Positions 1 through 7,704 of a stretch of 9,175 bases of DNA are shown here, one piece after another. Source of the DNA: CAYONM01 sp964405325 (lineage in GTDB: Bacteria; Planctomycetota; UBA11346). The notes under the pieces were generated by a model. That model was not told where the DNA came from. It made no database searches and saw nothing but the letters and a program-made list of their open reading frames with translations. The position numbers were made by a program, and so were the translations under genes. The stretch is taken from positions 1 to 9,175 of the forward strand of contig CAYONM010000154.1 in the NCBI GenBank assembly GCA_964405325.1. The letters run 5' to 3'. How positions within the stretch are numbered: the first letter of the stretch is position 1; each line of letters begins with the position of its first letter.

Positions 1-58
1 GGCGGCAAAAGATCAAGTGAGACGCTACCTTTATTTATTGACGGGCCCTTAGGCCAGG

Positions 59-1033
59 ATGACAGCCAAGACGCCAGGAGCACCAACCAGGTTGTCAGGG
101 CGCTCATACAGCCCTAGACTCGCCGACGTGGACGAATCCTCCGATCAAACCTTCTTCCGCCAGCTCTGGCAGGACCTGCTGGCACGCTGGCCGGTGCAGC
201 AGGTGCACCAGGTTCGCGAGACCGGTCCGGTCCCGGCCAAGGCCAGCGTCTCGCCCTTCACCCGCATCCACCTGGTGGTGCACGGCCAGCAGCAGATCGC
301 CTGGGGCCATGGTGGTCGCAGCCAGCCGCACGTTCTCGACCCCAGCCAGGTCCTGCTCGGCCTGCCGCAATGCTGGGATCGCAGCCGGCGCTCGCGTGCC
401 GATGCCGTCGGCGCCGGCATCATCTTCGAGGAGCCCTGCATCCGCTTCGTCTACAAGGACTTCCGGCAGTTCCAAGTCAGGCGGCCCGACGGCCCCGACC
501 GGCAGCATCGTACCAGCAGTCGACTGCCGGCGGCCGGTCGGCATCTGGTAGCAGCGCTGCGCGACTGCGGCCCACGGCCTCTGGCGGACCCAGTACTGCT
601 GGGGACGGTGCATGCTCTGGTCCAGCTGGCCTGGGAGCATCTGTGTAGCGATGCCCCCAGCCCCCTGGACCGCTCCGAGGCCTTGTGGCGACGTATCAGG
701 CTGCTCCTCCAGGAACGCTGCCACAACAACATCAGCCGCGCCGGTATCGCCCGCCAGTTCGGCCTGCACCCCAGCACCATCTCGGTACTGGCCAAGCGCT
801 ACGAGGGCCAGAGCTACATTGCGGTGCTCAACGGCTTCCGCCTGCTGCGCGCCCGCGAGCTACTGCGCCAGGGCGGGCTTGGCATAGCGGAGGTGGCCAG
901 CCGCTCGGGCTTCGGCTCCAGCACCTATTTGGCCCGGCTGTTCCGCCGCCGCTACGGCCACTCGCCCGCCGAATGGCAGCAACGTGCCGGCACGGTGGAA
1001 GCCACCGGTCCGCATGGCACGACCCCGTTGTAA
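59..1033 (+). CDS. AraC/XylS-family transcriptional regulator
   Basis: A 324-residue protein with an AraC-type DNA-binding domain at its C-terminus (about residues 215-308). Two helix-turn-helix units are visible. The first is around residues 225-246 (ISRAGIARQFGLHPSTIS). The second is around 275-296 (GIAEVASRSGFGSSTYLARL), followed by the family's typical FRRRYGHSPAEWQQ ending. The N-terminal part (about 65-130) has alternating hydrophobic strands that could be a cupin-like ligand-sensing domain, but I recognise no specific ligand class. The ATG at 59 has only a weak purine stretch (AGGCCAGG) before it. The gene lies 81 bp upstream of batA in the same direction, so it may regulate or be co-transcribed with the bat operon; this is inference from position only. 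The family call is firm and the target unknown. Confidence 0.88.
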   Translation: MTAKTPGAPTRLSGRSYSPRLADVDESSDQTFFRQLWQDLLARWPVQQVHQVRETGPVPAKASVSPFTRIHLVVHGQQQIAWGHGGRSQPHVLDPSQVLLGLPQCWDRSRRSRADAVGAGIIFEEPCIRFVYKDFRQFQVRRPDGPDRQHRTSSRLPAAGRHLVAALRDCGPRPLADPVLLGTVHALVQLAWEHLCSDAPSPLDRSEALWRRIRLLLQERCHNNISRAGIARQFGLHPSTISVLAKRYEGQSYIAVLNGFRLLRARELLRQGGLGIAEVASRSGFGSSTYLARLFRRRYGHSPAEWQQRAGTVEATGPHGTTPL

Positions 1034-1114
1034 GATTACCCGGGGCGGATCGTCCTGCTGGTCCACCCGAACGGCCCTTGAGGCGCCGGCACCCCTTCTG
1101 AGCATCTCCCGCCC
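1034..1114 (+). other. Short intergenic gap between the AraC-type gene and batA
   Basis: These 81 bases separate the regulator from batA. No convincing -35/-10 pair, no strong hairpin with a T-run and no clear Shine-Dalgarno sequence can be read here. A bat promoter or operator could be present, but the sequence alone does not show one. Confidence 0.4.
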
Positions 1115-2152
1115 ATGGACAACGTCGGATTCCGTTTTGCTGAACCCTGGTTCCTGCTGCTACTGCTCGGCCCGCTGCTGCTGTGGTGGTGGCAGCCGCG
1201 GCGCGCCCTGGCGCGCTTCGCCGCTACTGGCCTGGCCGCTGCCTGCCGACGGGCTCGTTCGCCCAGCTGGTGGCGTTTCGGTAGCCTGCTGGCCCTGAGC
1301 CTGCTGATCATCGCGGTGGCACGACCACAGTTCGGTCGCACCACGCAGATCCATTCGGCCGATGGCCGCAACCTGATGCTGGTACTGGACCTGTCCGGCT
1401 CCATGCAGCTGGAGGACATGCGCAGTGAAGACGGGGAACGCCAAGACCGCTTCGCGGCGGTCATGAACGCCGCCAAGGATTTTCTTGCCGGCCGGCCCAA
1501 CGATCGCCTGGGGCTGGTGGTCTTCGCTGAGAATGCCCTGACCTCCTGCCCGCTGACCTATGACCACAGCACCCTGATCGAATTCATCGACAAACTGGAG
1601 AGCCAGCAACGGCAGCTGTGGCGGCAGGACCTGAGCCTGGTGGGCCAAGGCACCAATTTCGGTCTCGGCATGGGCGTCGCCCTGCGGCGGCTGAAGGAAG
1701 TCGAGCGCGATACTACCGCCATCATTCTGATCACCGACGGCCAGGACACCCGCCGTCTGGGCAATTGGGTCGATCCCCTGGAAGCCGCCCGCCATGCCCA
1801 CGAGCTGGATATCCGCATCTATGCCGTCGGCGTCGGCAATGCCGGTGGCATGGTACAGAAGACCGACCCCTTCACCGGTCGCATTCGCGAAATGCGGCTA
1901 CGAGCCGAGGAGCTGCCCGACATGGACCGTCTGCGCCACATCGCCAGCCTGGCCGGTGGCCAGGCTCTGGCCGCCGGCGATCCAGCCGAGCTGAAACGGG
2001 TGCTGGCCCATATCGACCAGCTGGAGACCACCAGCCAGGAGGTTCGCGTCCGCGAAGATTACTCCGATCGCTTCCTGCTGCCGTTGGTGTTGGGCAGTCT
2101 GCTGTGGGGACTGCTGTTTGTTCTGGAACCCAAGTGGCGCGGGCCGGCTTAG
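1115..2152 (+). CDS. batA: BatA-like membrane-anchored VWA-domain protein
   Basis: A 345-residue protein with the BatA layout. Two N-terminal membrane segments (about residues 11-26 and 52-70, the second running into VARPQFG) precede a von Willebrand factor A domain (about 85-290), and a C-terminal membrane helix (about 320-337) is followed by a short basic tail. The metal-ion-dependent adhesion site is complete: DLSGS at 92-96, Thr180 in GQGTNFG, and the TDG at 207-209. In the Bat family these proteins are thought to act as envelope complexes in stress or oxygen tolerance, or as chaperones working with MoxR AAA+ ATPases. The mechanism is not settled. The gene opens a co-directional run and ends 15 nt before the next start. 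Its ATG lacks an obvious ribosome-binding site, but the N-terminal hydrophobic segment begins directly after it, so the start is plausible. Confidence 0.92.
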   Translation: MDNVGFRFAEPWFLLLLLGPLLLWWWQPRRALARFAATGLAAACRRARSPSWWRFGSLLALSLLIIAVARPQFGRTTQIHSADGRNLMLVLDLSGSMQLEDMRSEDGERQDRFAAVMNAAKDFLAGRPNDRLGLVVFAENALTSCPLTYDHSTLIEFIDKLESQQRQLWRQDLSLVGQGTNFGLGMGVALRRLKEVERDTTAIILITDGQDTRRLGNWVDPLEAARHAHELDIRIYAVGVGNAGGMVQKTDPFTGRIREMRLRAEELPDMDRLRHIASLAGGQALAAGDPAELKRVLAHIDQLETTSQEVRVREDYSDRFLLPLVLGSLLWGLLFVLEPKWRGPA

Positions 2153-2167
2153 GGTGAGGATCGCGGT

Positions 2168-4936
2168 ATGACGTTCGCCTATTTCTGGGTACTGGGATTG
2201 CTGCCGCTGGTGGCCCTGTTGTGGCTCGGCCGCTGGCTGTGGCTGCGCCGGATCCGTCGGCAACAGGCCGGACTTGGCTACGGGGTGGTAAGCTTGCAAG
2301 CCGAGCGTGCCCACGGCCGCCGCCTGCTGCGCGACAGCCTCTTGGCCACCGGCTTGGCCCTCCTGCTGGTCTGCCTGGCCAGCCCGCGCTGGGGCGTGGA
2401 CACCGGCACCCGTTCGCAACGTGGCGCCGATCTGCTGTTCCTGCTCGACTGCTCCCGCAGCATGCTGGCCACCGATCTATACCCGAGCCGCATCGCCGCT
2501 GCCCGGCGCAAGGCCCTGGACCTGATGACCGACAGCCCCGAACACCGCATCGCCTTGATCCCCTTTGCCGCTGTCGCCACCCTGCGCACGCCGCTGACCG
2601 GTGACCATCAGGCCGTGGCGGAGATGCTGGAGGAATGCAGCCCCGAGCTGTTCCCGGCCGAGCTGGGCTACCAGGGCACCGCCATCGGCGCCGCTGTACG
2701 CATGGCCCTGGGGCTGGACCATTCCGGCGATCGCGGCCAGGCCATTGTCGTGTTCTCCGATGGCTCCGATCCGGATACCGAAAGCATCGACCAGGCCGCC
2801 GCCGATGCCACCAAGGCCGGCATCCCCATTTTCGGCCTGTTCCTGGGCGATCCGGAACGCCCAGTCACCGTGACCATCGACGGCCAGGAGCAGGTCATGG
2901 AAGCCGATCGCTCCAGCCTCAATCAGCTGGCCTTGGCCACCGGCGCCATCAGTGTCTCGGCGGCCACCGACAACAGCGATGTGCAGCAACTGCGCGATGC
3001 CATCGCGCAAACCGTGCAGCAGGCCCCCTGGGAGGAACGCCGCCGCATCGTGGCTTCGGAGCGCTATTTCTGGTTCTTACTGCCAGCCATTGCTGCCCTG
3101 TTCCTGGCCCTGCTCCTGCCCACCGCCAGTCGCCCACCAGCCAGCGCCCTGCGCATCAGCCTGCTACTGCTCAGCCTGGGCCTACTCCCCGCTGCCGATG
3201 CCTGGCAGCAGCTCGATCAGGCCGCCAAACTGGCTGACCAGCAGCCCGGTGAAGCCCGGCAACGGCTGGAAGCCCTCCTGGTAGAACAGCCCGACTTCGC
3301 TGCCGGACACTACAACCTGGGCTGCCTCCTGCTGCCCGACGATGCCGCCATGGCCGCCACCCATTTCCAACAAGCCACCAGCAGCCCCCAACCAACCCTG
3401 GCGGCACGGGCCTACCACAACCTGGCCCAGGCGCGCTATCGCTCTGGCCAGTTGGAAAGTGCCCTGACCGCGGCGGGCCAGGCGGTGGAGATCGAACCAC
3501 AGAACAAGACCTATACCCAAACCCGCGACGAACTGCGCCGGATCTACGCCATCCGCCAGGACGAGGCCCGTAAACGCGCAGAAGCCGCCGCCAAACGCCT
3601 GCGCCTGACCACCACCCAGCTGCCGCATGCCTTCATCGATGAACCATATCAGGCTAAACTGGAAGCCGCTGGCGGCGCGGGACCCACCTACTCTTTCCAG
3701 CCGGACCCTGATCAGCCCCTGCCATCTGGCCTGCTGATCGGTACCGATGGCGCCATTACGGGCCAGCCGACCGAGATCACCGACGGCCCCACCGAAGCCA
3801 TCGTCATCGTGAAAGACGCGGCCGATGCCTCGGCTCGCGGCACGGTGCGGCTGCAGGTCTGGCCCGAGGCCGCCATCGAGCCAGAACACCTGCCCGAATG
3901 CATCCTGGGCCAGGAATACCAGGCGGAATTCCGCGCCAAGGGCCTGCCCGGTCCCAGTTGGACCGTTACCGGCCTGCCCGACGGCCTGCAGTATGAACCC
4001 ATCGCCGGCGGCATGGGCCTACGTCTGAGCGGACGCACCGAGGCCGAAGGCCAGCACCCCATCACCGTCAGCGCCAGCTGGAACCACCGCCAGGCCAGTC
4101 GCGACTACGAGTTGATCGTGTCCGACTCCTTCGCCCCAGACACTGCCGAGATGCCACCAGCCACCGCTTTTGCCGTCTACGAGCATCAACTCACCGTCCG
4201 CGGTCCAGCGCAGTTCTACCGCTGGAAGGGCGGCAATGAGGATTTTCAGTTGGATGAATTTGGCCGCGTCTCCGGCACCGCTGGCGAGGCGGGCACCAGC
4301 CAGCTGCCTATGACCATCCTCGCCGAAGACGGCCGCGAGCGCCGTTTCCAGTTGGAACTCCCCATCAACCCTCCGCCGATCATCGATGAAGCCGAGCCCA
4401 TCCACCTGATCCAGGGTCGCGCCGCCAATCGTCGCCTGAAAGGCACGGACGGCACCCGGCCCTACACCTGGGAGATCAGTGAGGGTCTGCTGCCAGAAGG
4501 CCTGCGGCTGGAAGCAGACGGCCGCCTGTCCGGAGCACCGGTGCACGAAGGCGAAGTGGAGGTGACGGTCCGCCTGATCGATCGTTGGCAGGCGCAGACC
4601 AGCACCACCCTGACCCTGGTGATCGATCCCCCGGACAGCCAGGATCAGCAAATGCCCCAGGACCAGCAGGACCAACAGGAACAGGAGCAGCAACAGGACG
4701 ACCAGCAGCAGGATGGTCAGCAACAGCAACAGGAGCAGGGTCAAGAGCAGGAGCAGGGTCAAGAGCAGGAGCAACAGCAGCAACAAGACCAACAACAGCA
4801 AGCGCAACGAGTGCAGCAGGCCGCGGCCCAGCAGTGGCTGGATCAGCTGCCGGAAGAAGAACGTGAAGCGCTGTTGCGCCAGCTGCTGCTGGAACAGGGC
4901 GACCGGCGCGGCAAGCAGACGGAGAAGCCCTGGTGA
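2168..4936 (+). CDS. BatB-BatC fusion with VWA, TPR, Ig-like repeats and Gln-rich tail
   Basis: A 922-residue protein. Residues 1-320 look like BatB: membrane segments at about 5-22 and 54-70, a VWA domain with MIDAS residues DCSRS (94-98), Thr171 and the SDGSD motif (Asp198), and a membrane helix at about 298-318. A hydrophobic stretch at about 329-344 ending in PAADA resembles the BatC signal peptide, now internal. It is followed by a TPR region (about 345-475). Residues about 481-823 carry four related beta modules, each roughly 75-88 residues, with a pattern like LPEGLRLEADGRLSGAP that resembles putative Ig (He_PIG/cadherin-like) domains. A Gln/Glu/Asp-rich tract (about 825-881) and a charged helix (AQQWLDQLPEEEREALLRQL) finish the protein, as in BatC. 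The start is supported by GAGGA 7 nt before the ATG. BatB and BatC are normally separate or simply fused, and Ig-like modules between TPR and tail are not typical as far as I know. Confidence 0.9.
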   Translation: MTFAYFWVLGLLPLVALLWLGRWLWLRRIRRQQAGLGYGVVSLQAERAHGRRLLRDSLLATGLALLLVCLASPRWGVDTGTRSQRGADLLFLLDCSRSMLATDLYPSRIAAARRKALDLMTDSPEHRIALIPFAAVATLRTPLTGDHQAVAEMLEECSPELFPAELGYQGTAIGAAVRMALGLDHSGDRGQAIVVFSDGSDPDTESIDQAAADATKAGIPIFGLFLGDPERPVTVTIDGQEQVMEADRSSLNQLALATGAISVSAATDNSDVQQLRDAIAQTVQQAPWEERRRIVASERYFWFLLPAIAALFLALLLPTASRPPASALRISLLLLSLGLLPAADAWQQLDQAAKLADQQPGEARQRLEALLVEQPDFAAGHYNLGCLLLPDDAAMAATHFQQATSSPQPTLAARAYHNLAQARYRSGQLESALTAAGQAVEIEPQNKTYTQTRDELRRIYAIRQDEARKRAEAAAKRLRLTTTQLPHAFIDEPYQAKLEAAGGAGPTYSFQPDPDQPLPSGLLIGTDGAITGQPTEITDGPTEAIVIVKDAADASARGTVRLQVWPEAAIEPEHLPECILGQEYQAEFRAKGLPGPSWTVTGLPDGLQYEPIAGGMGLRLSGRTEAEGQHPITVSASWNHRQASRDYELIVSDSFAPDTAEMPPATAFAVYEHQLTVRGPAQFYRWKGGNEDFQLDEFGRVSGTAGEAGTSQLPMTILAEDGRERRFQLELPINPPPIIDEAEPIHLIQGRAANRRLKGTDGTRPYTWEISEGLLPEGLRLEADGRLSGAPVHEGEVEVTVRLIDRWQAQTSTTLTLVIDPPDSQDQQMPQDQQDQQEQEQQQDDQQQDGQQQQQEQGQEQEQGQEQEQQQQQDQQQQAQRVQQAAAQQWLDQLPEEEREALLRQLLLEQGDRRGKQTEKPW
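4730..4772 (+). repeat. 18-bp tandem repeat within the Gln-rich coding tract
   Basis: The 18-base unit GGAGCAGGGTCAAGAGCA occurs twice in a row (4732-4749 and 4750-4767), followed by a partial third copy (4768-4772). The identity reaches two bases to the left. The unit is in frame and encodes a six-residue Gln/Glu/Gly repeat, so gain or loss of copies would lengthen or shorten the BatC-like tail without a frameshift. The surrounding 4640-4805 is rich in CAG/CAA codons. Confidence 0.85.
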
Positions 4937-6462
4937 TGCGCCTGCTCCTGCTGAGCCTGCCAGTGATGCTCGCCGCAACCGAGATCCATCTGGAGATCCC
5001 GCAGCCAGTGCCCGTCGGACAGCAGGTCTCCGGCCAGCTGCATCTGGTCGATGTGCAGGGCAGTCTCAATATTGTTGACCGTCCCCATTCGCCAGATTGG
5101 CAGCTGGAATTGCGCACCAGCCAACGCAGCAGCAACACTCAGATCGTGAATGGCAAGCGCACCGACACCATCAGCTACGGTCTGGTGTTCACCGCGCTGA
5201 AACCGGGCCCGCACGAACTCGGCGCCTTCGTCTTCCAGAGCGATGACGGCACTCAACTGCAGTCCGAACCGCTGACCGTACAGACCTTTCAGGTCCGACA
5301 GGACCTGCGTGGCGACTGCATCGCCGAGGTCAGCTTCGAGCCGGAGCGCATCGTCCCTGGCGAGCCCTGCACCATGCGCTACCAGATCTACCTGAATCAA
5401 CGCAACCGACTCAATATCAATAGTATTGGAGTCAGCCTGCCAGAAAACGCTATCGAACTCGGCGAACGCCAGGACGAGACCATTGCTTTCCATACCGGCG
5501 ATGGCACCGCCTGGCTGCTGGCGACCCTGAGCTGGCGCTTCACCATGAGCCAACCTGGCAGCTATCCGGTGTCGGGACAACAGAGCTACGGCTATCAGGA
5601 ACGCGACTTCTTCCGCCAGCGCTTCCAACAGACCGGCGTCACAGCAGTGAAACCGGCCCAGCTGATCGTCGAAGCCCTGCCAAGCGCCGGCCGACCAGCA
5701 GAGTTCAGTGGCCTGGTCGGCAAGGCCACCATCACCGCCGAGCTGGAACGCAATCGCATTGCCGCCGGCGAAGGCACTCGGCTGCTGGTCACCATCCAGG
5801 GCCGGCAGCTGGATCTGATGACCGATCTCCCGAAACCAAGCATACCTGGCGTACAGGTCTACGAGCACGACAGCGACCAACCGAACAGCGATAGCGAACG
5901 GCATTTCGCCTGGGATCTGGTTCCGGCTGAAACCGGCAGCTACCGCATCGAACCGCTGACGCTAAGCTGGTTCGATGCCAGCAGCCGCAGCTACCAGACA
6001 GCCACCAGTAGCCCGTTGCAGCTGGAAGTCCTCCCCGGCCGGCAACGCCACACCGAAGTGGTGGGCACCCGACCCAGCACCGATCAGGATCACGAACGAC
6101 CACAACCGGTGGGCCCGCAACTGCCGGGGCCCTTGCATGGCGAAAGCCCCAGCCCGGTGGCGCCGAACACGGTACTCCTGTTCGGTCTGATCGGCCTGAC
6201 CCTCGGCGGCGGCATCGCCCTGATGCAACGCCTGGCAACCCGCGGACCGAAACAGGTGGATTACCGCGAGCAGGCCCGTCGAGCCCTCCAAGCGGACGAT
6301 CTCCCGGCCGCCAATAGCGCCCTGGCGAGACTGCGACACCAGGTCCCTGCCGAGCAGACTCGTCAGATCGACCACCTGCTGACCGCGGTAGAACAGGCAC
6401 GCTTCGGCGGCAGCAGCCTGGACCAGGAAGCCAAACGACTGGCCGAGGAGGTGCTGGCATGA
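4933..6462 (+). CDS. batD: BatD-like exported protein
   Basis: A 509-residue protein with an N-terminal signal peptide (MRLLLLSLPVMLAATE), a long beta-rich exported region (about 18-400), one membrane helix (about 413-431, TVLLFGLIGLTLGGGIALM) and a helical cytoplasmic tail (about 435-509). This order, and its place between batB/C and batE, match the BatD 'oxygen tolerance' family. That family has a large periplasmic region and no known enzymatic activity. Two starts are possible: a GTG at 4933, 8 nt from GGAG and overlapping the previous stop by 4 nt, or the ATG at 4936, which shares one base with that stop. Both give the same signal peptide to within one residue. The coupling suggests translational linkage with the BatB-BatC protein. 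The assignment leans on architecture and synteny as well as residual family resemblance. Confidence 0.85.
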   Translation: MMRLLLLSLPVMLAATEIHLEIPQPVPVGQQVSGQLHLVDVQGSLNIVDRPHSPDWQLELRTSQRSSNTQIVNGKRTDTISYGLVFTALKPGPHELGAFVFQSDDGTQLQSEPLTVQTFQVRQDLRGDCIAEVSFEPERIVPGEPCTMRYQIYLNQRNRLNINSIGVSLPENAIELGERQDETIAFHTGDGTAWLLATLSWRFTMSQPGSYPVSGQQSYGYQERDFFRQRFQQTGVTAVKPAQLIVEALPSAGRPAEFSGLVGKATITAELERNRIAAGEGTRLLVTIQGRQLDLMTDLPKPSIPGVQVYEHDSDQPNSDSERHFAWDLVPAETGSYRIEPLTLSWFDASSRSYQTATSSPLQLEVLPGRQRHTEVVGTRPSTDQDHERPQPVGPQLPGPLHGESPSPVAPNTVLLFGLIGLTLGGGIALMQRLATRGPKQVDYREQARRALQADDLPAANSALARLRHQVPAEQTRQIDHLLTAVEQARFGGSSLDQEAKRLAEEVLA

Positions 6463-7133
6463 TCCGTGCCCTGCTACTGTTGGCTGTGTTGCTTGGCCTC
6501 GCCGCCGCCGAACCCATTGATGCGGCCTACACCGCCTGGAACCAGGGCCGCCCGGCTGAGGCCATCCCCGCCCTGCGTCAGGCCGCCACAAGCAGCGACC
6601 ACTGGGCCGCCTGGTGCAACCTGGGCTTGGCCGCTGCCGCGGCAGGCCAGCGTGGTCCGGCAGTGGTGTGGCTGCTGGAAGCGCATCGGCGCGCTCCAGC
6701 CGCACACCAGCCAATCCAAGCCTTGGCGGTACTGGAGACTGAGGTCCCCGTATCCTGGAGCGCCGAACTGGGGCCAATCGCAGCCCTAGGCCAAAGCTGG
6801 TTCGCACTGCTGGCCGCACTCATCGCCGGTGGTGGTCTTGCTGCTGGTCTGCTGGGGACACGTGCCCGTATTCCGGCCGTCAGTATCGGTCTGATTGCGG
6901 CGCTCAGTATTCTACCTGGCCTGATCGCCGCCTGGCACGACGCCAGCCGGCATTTTGTCGCCACCGCCCAAGCCACCGCCCTGTTGGACAGCGCCGGTCG
7001 CCCCCTGACCGAGCTGGCACCGGGCACGGTCCTGACCCTGCTGGCGCCAGAGCCTCATGGCGGCCGCTACCGGGTCCGTACCCCGGGTGGCCAGCTGGGC
7101 TCGGTACCGGTCATCGCCTGTCAGCCCGAGTAG
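6459..7133 (+). CDS. batE: BatE-like protein: signal peptide, TPR, two membrane helices, SH3-like tail
   Basis: A 224-residue protein whose start overlaps the batD stop in an ATGA, so it is translationally coupled. Residues 1-18 form a signal peptide. Residues about 20-90 are helical with TPR character (AYTAWNQGRPAEAIPALRQA, then WAAWCNLGLAAAAAGQRGPA). Two membrane helices lie at about 113-133 and 138-158. Residues about 166-220 look like a bacterial SH3-type fold, with the sequence ELAPGTVLTLL, then GGRYRVRTPGGQLGSVPV. BatE proteins typically combine TPR units, membrane helices and a C-terminal SH3-like part, so this is a compact but complete example. It probably scaffolds the Bat complex at the membrane; that role is inferred from domain types. 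Confidence 0.82.
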   Translation: MIRALLLLAVLLGLAAAEPIDAAYTAWNQGRPAEAIPALRQAATSSDHWAAWCNLGLAAAAAGQRGPAVVWLLEAHRRAPAAHQPIQALAVLETEVPVSWSAELGPIAALGQSWFALLAALIAGGGLAAGLLGTRARIPAVSIGLIAALSILPGLIAAWHDASRHFVATAQATALLDSAGRPLTELAPGTVLTLLAPEPHGGRYRVRTPGGQLGSVPVIACQPE

Positions 7134-7136
7134 CCC

Positions 7137-7271
7137 ATGCCTGGCACCGAGCTGGACCTGGAGCCACTCGTCAGCCAACGCATCGCGTCGCGCTGGCACG
7201 TGATCCTGCTGGATGACGACCAGCACAGCTACGAAGTCTTGTCGGCAATCCATTTCTTGCCTACTTCTTGA
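7137..7271 (+). pseudogene. clpS: Truncated ClpS-like adaptor (N-terminal stub)
   Basis: An ATG three nucleotides after the batE stop opens a 44-residue frame. Residues 19-33 read RWHVILLDDDQHSYE, which matches the start of the ClpS core (strand 1 plus the acidic turn). ClpS binds the N-domain of ClpA/ClpC and delivers N-degron substrates to the Clp protease. The match stops at about base 7235. The next codons (VLSAIHFLPTS, stop) are unlike ClpS and lie antisense to the frame of the adjacent accessory block. The other two thirds of the family, including the substrate-binding pocket and the ClpA contact helix, are missing and do not reappear in the window. The likeliest reading is a clpS gene at the end of the bat operon cut by an insertion or rearrangement. 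The short match limits certainty. Confidence 0.68.
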
Positions 7272-7678
7272 GCATATGCCGCTCGGGCCGACGGCGCCCC
7301 GACAGCTCCCGACTGGAACAAACCAGGCTGTCTCATGCGCTCACGCCAGGCATCCAGGTCGTATCCATGGATCTGCGTCTGCCGTTGAAATGGCTCGACC
7401 AGCGAGCCTGTCAGCCGCTGGGCCACGGTGGCCTGAACCAAGGCCGTGCGGCAACCTGGAGGTCGGGCCGCCTCGACAGCGCTAGCGCGCCAGACGCCAG
7501 TCGATGAATTCCTTCCAGCCTTGGCGAAGCGCTGGAGTTTCCAGCGGTCCTCCTGGACCACCGGCACACGCCCATCGAATTTGGAGCGCATCACCTCGTT
7601 CTCGACGTGCTGATACTGGATGATGGCGATCAGGTCGTCACGGGAGGCATAGGCCAGCTGTTTGAGCAGATCGAGCAT
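7229..7678 (-). pseudogene. Probable transposase/integrase N-terminal fragment
   Basis: The ATG at 7678 (- strand) is preceded by AAAGGAG with a 9-nt spacer, a good ribosome-binding site. The first 55 residues (MLDLLKQLAYASRDDLIAII, then ENEVMRSKFDGRV and EDRWKLQRFAKAG) resemble the leading helices of rve-type transposases common in Planctomycetota. In those proteins a hydrophobic helix is followed by an 'EN.xLR..L..RV' segment and a basic helix. After residue 55 (about base 7514) the resemblance ends. The frame continues as unrecognised, Arg/Ala-rich sequence to a stop at 7229, and the catalytic DDE domain is absent. It is therefore probably a remnant whose frame runs by chance to the clpS junction. 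A small unrelated protein remains possible. Confidence 0.45.
7236..7513 (-). other. Unrecognised filler sequence at the left end of the accessory block
   Basis: The - strand frame from the neighbouring transposase N-terminus stays open through here and stops at 7229. Its sequence (for example SLVEPFQRQTQIHGYDLDAW) matches no family I recognise in any frame. A perfect 10-bp palindrome GCGCTAGCGC sits at 7479-7488, inside a wider inverted pair TCGAC (7473-7477) and GTCGA (7500-7504). The stretch may be decayed mobile-element DNA. Confidence 0.35.
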
Positions 7679-7682
7679 CGGA

Positions 7683-7704
7683 CAGGACTCCTTTCTGAGT
7701 CCTG
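7683..7704 (-). promoter_or_regulatory. Inverted repeat around the ribosome-binding site of the fragment above
   Basis: CAGGACTC (7683-7690) and GAGTCCTG (7697-7704) form a perfect 8-bp stem with a 6-base loop. On the - strand part of the AAAGGAG ribosome-binding site falls in the loop and stem of this hairpin, so folding could limit translation of the transposase-like frame. The hairpin is read directly from the sequence; the regulatory role is inference. Confidence 0.4.

Noticed and set aside
30..58. TTGACG near 39-44 as a promoter for the AraC-type gene
   Set aside because: It is too close to the start codon at 59 to leave room for a -10 element and a transcription start, and no matching -10 follows.
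4640..4805. Repeated short units that could suggest a CRISPR or satellite array
   Set aside because: The units are contiguous, in frame and code for Gln/Glu-rich protein; there are no unique spacers.
4019..4978. - strand frame with long poly-Leu stretches
   Set aside because: The Leu runs are the antisense of the CAG/CAA Gln codons in the BatC-like tail, not a membrane protein.
4843..5904. 353-codon - strand frame opposite batD
   Set aside because: It lies opposite a well-supported BatD frame with a signal peptide and membrane helix, and its own sequence has no recognisable motif.
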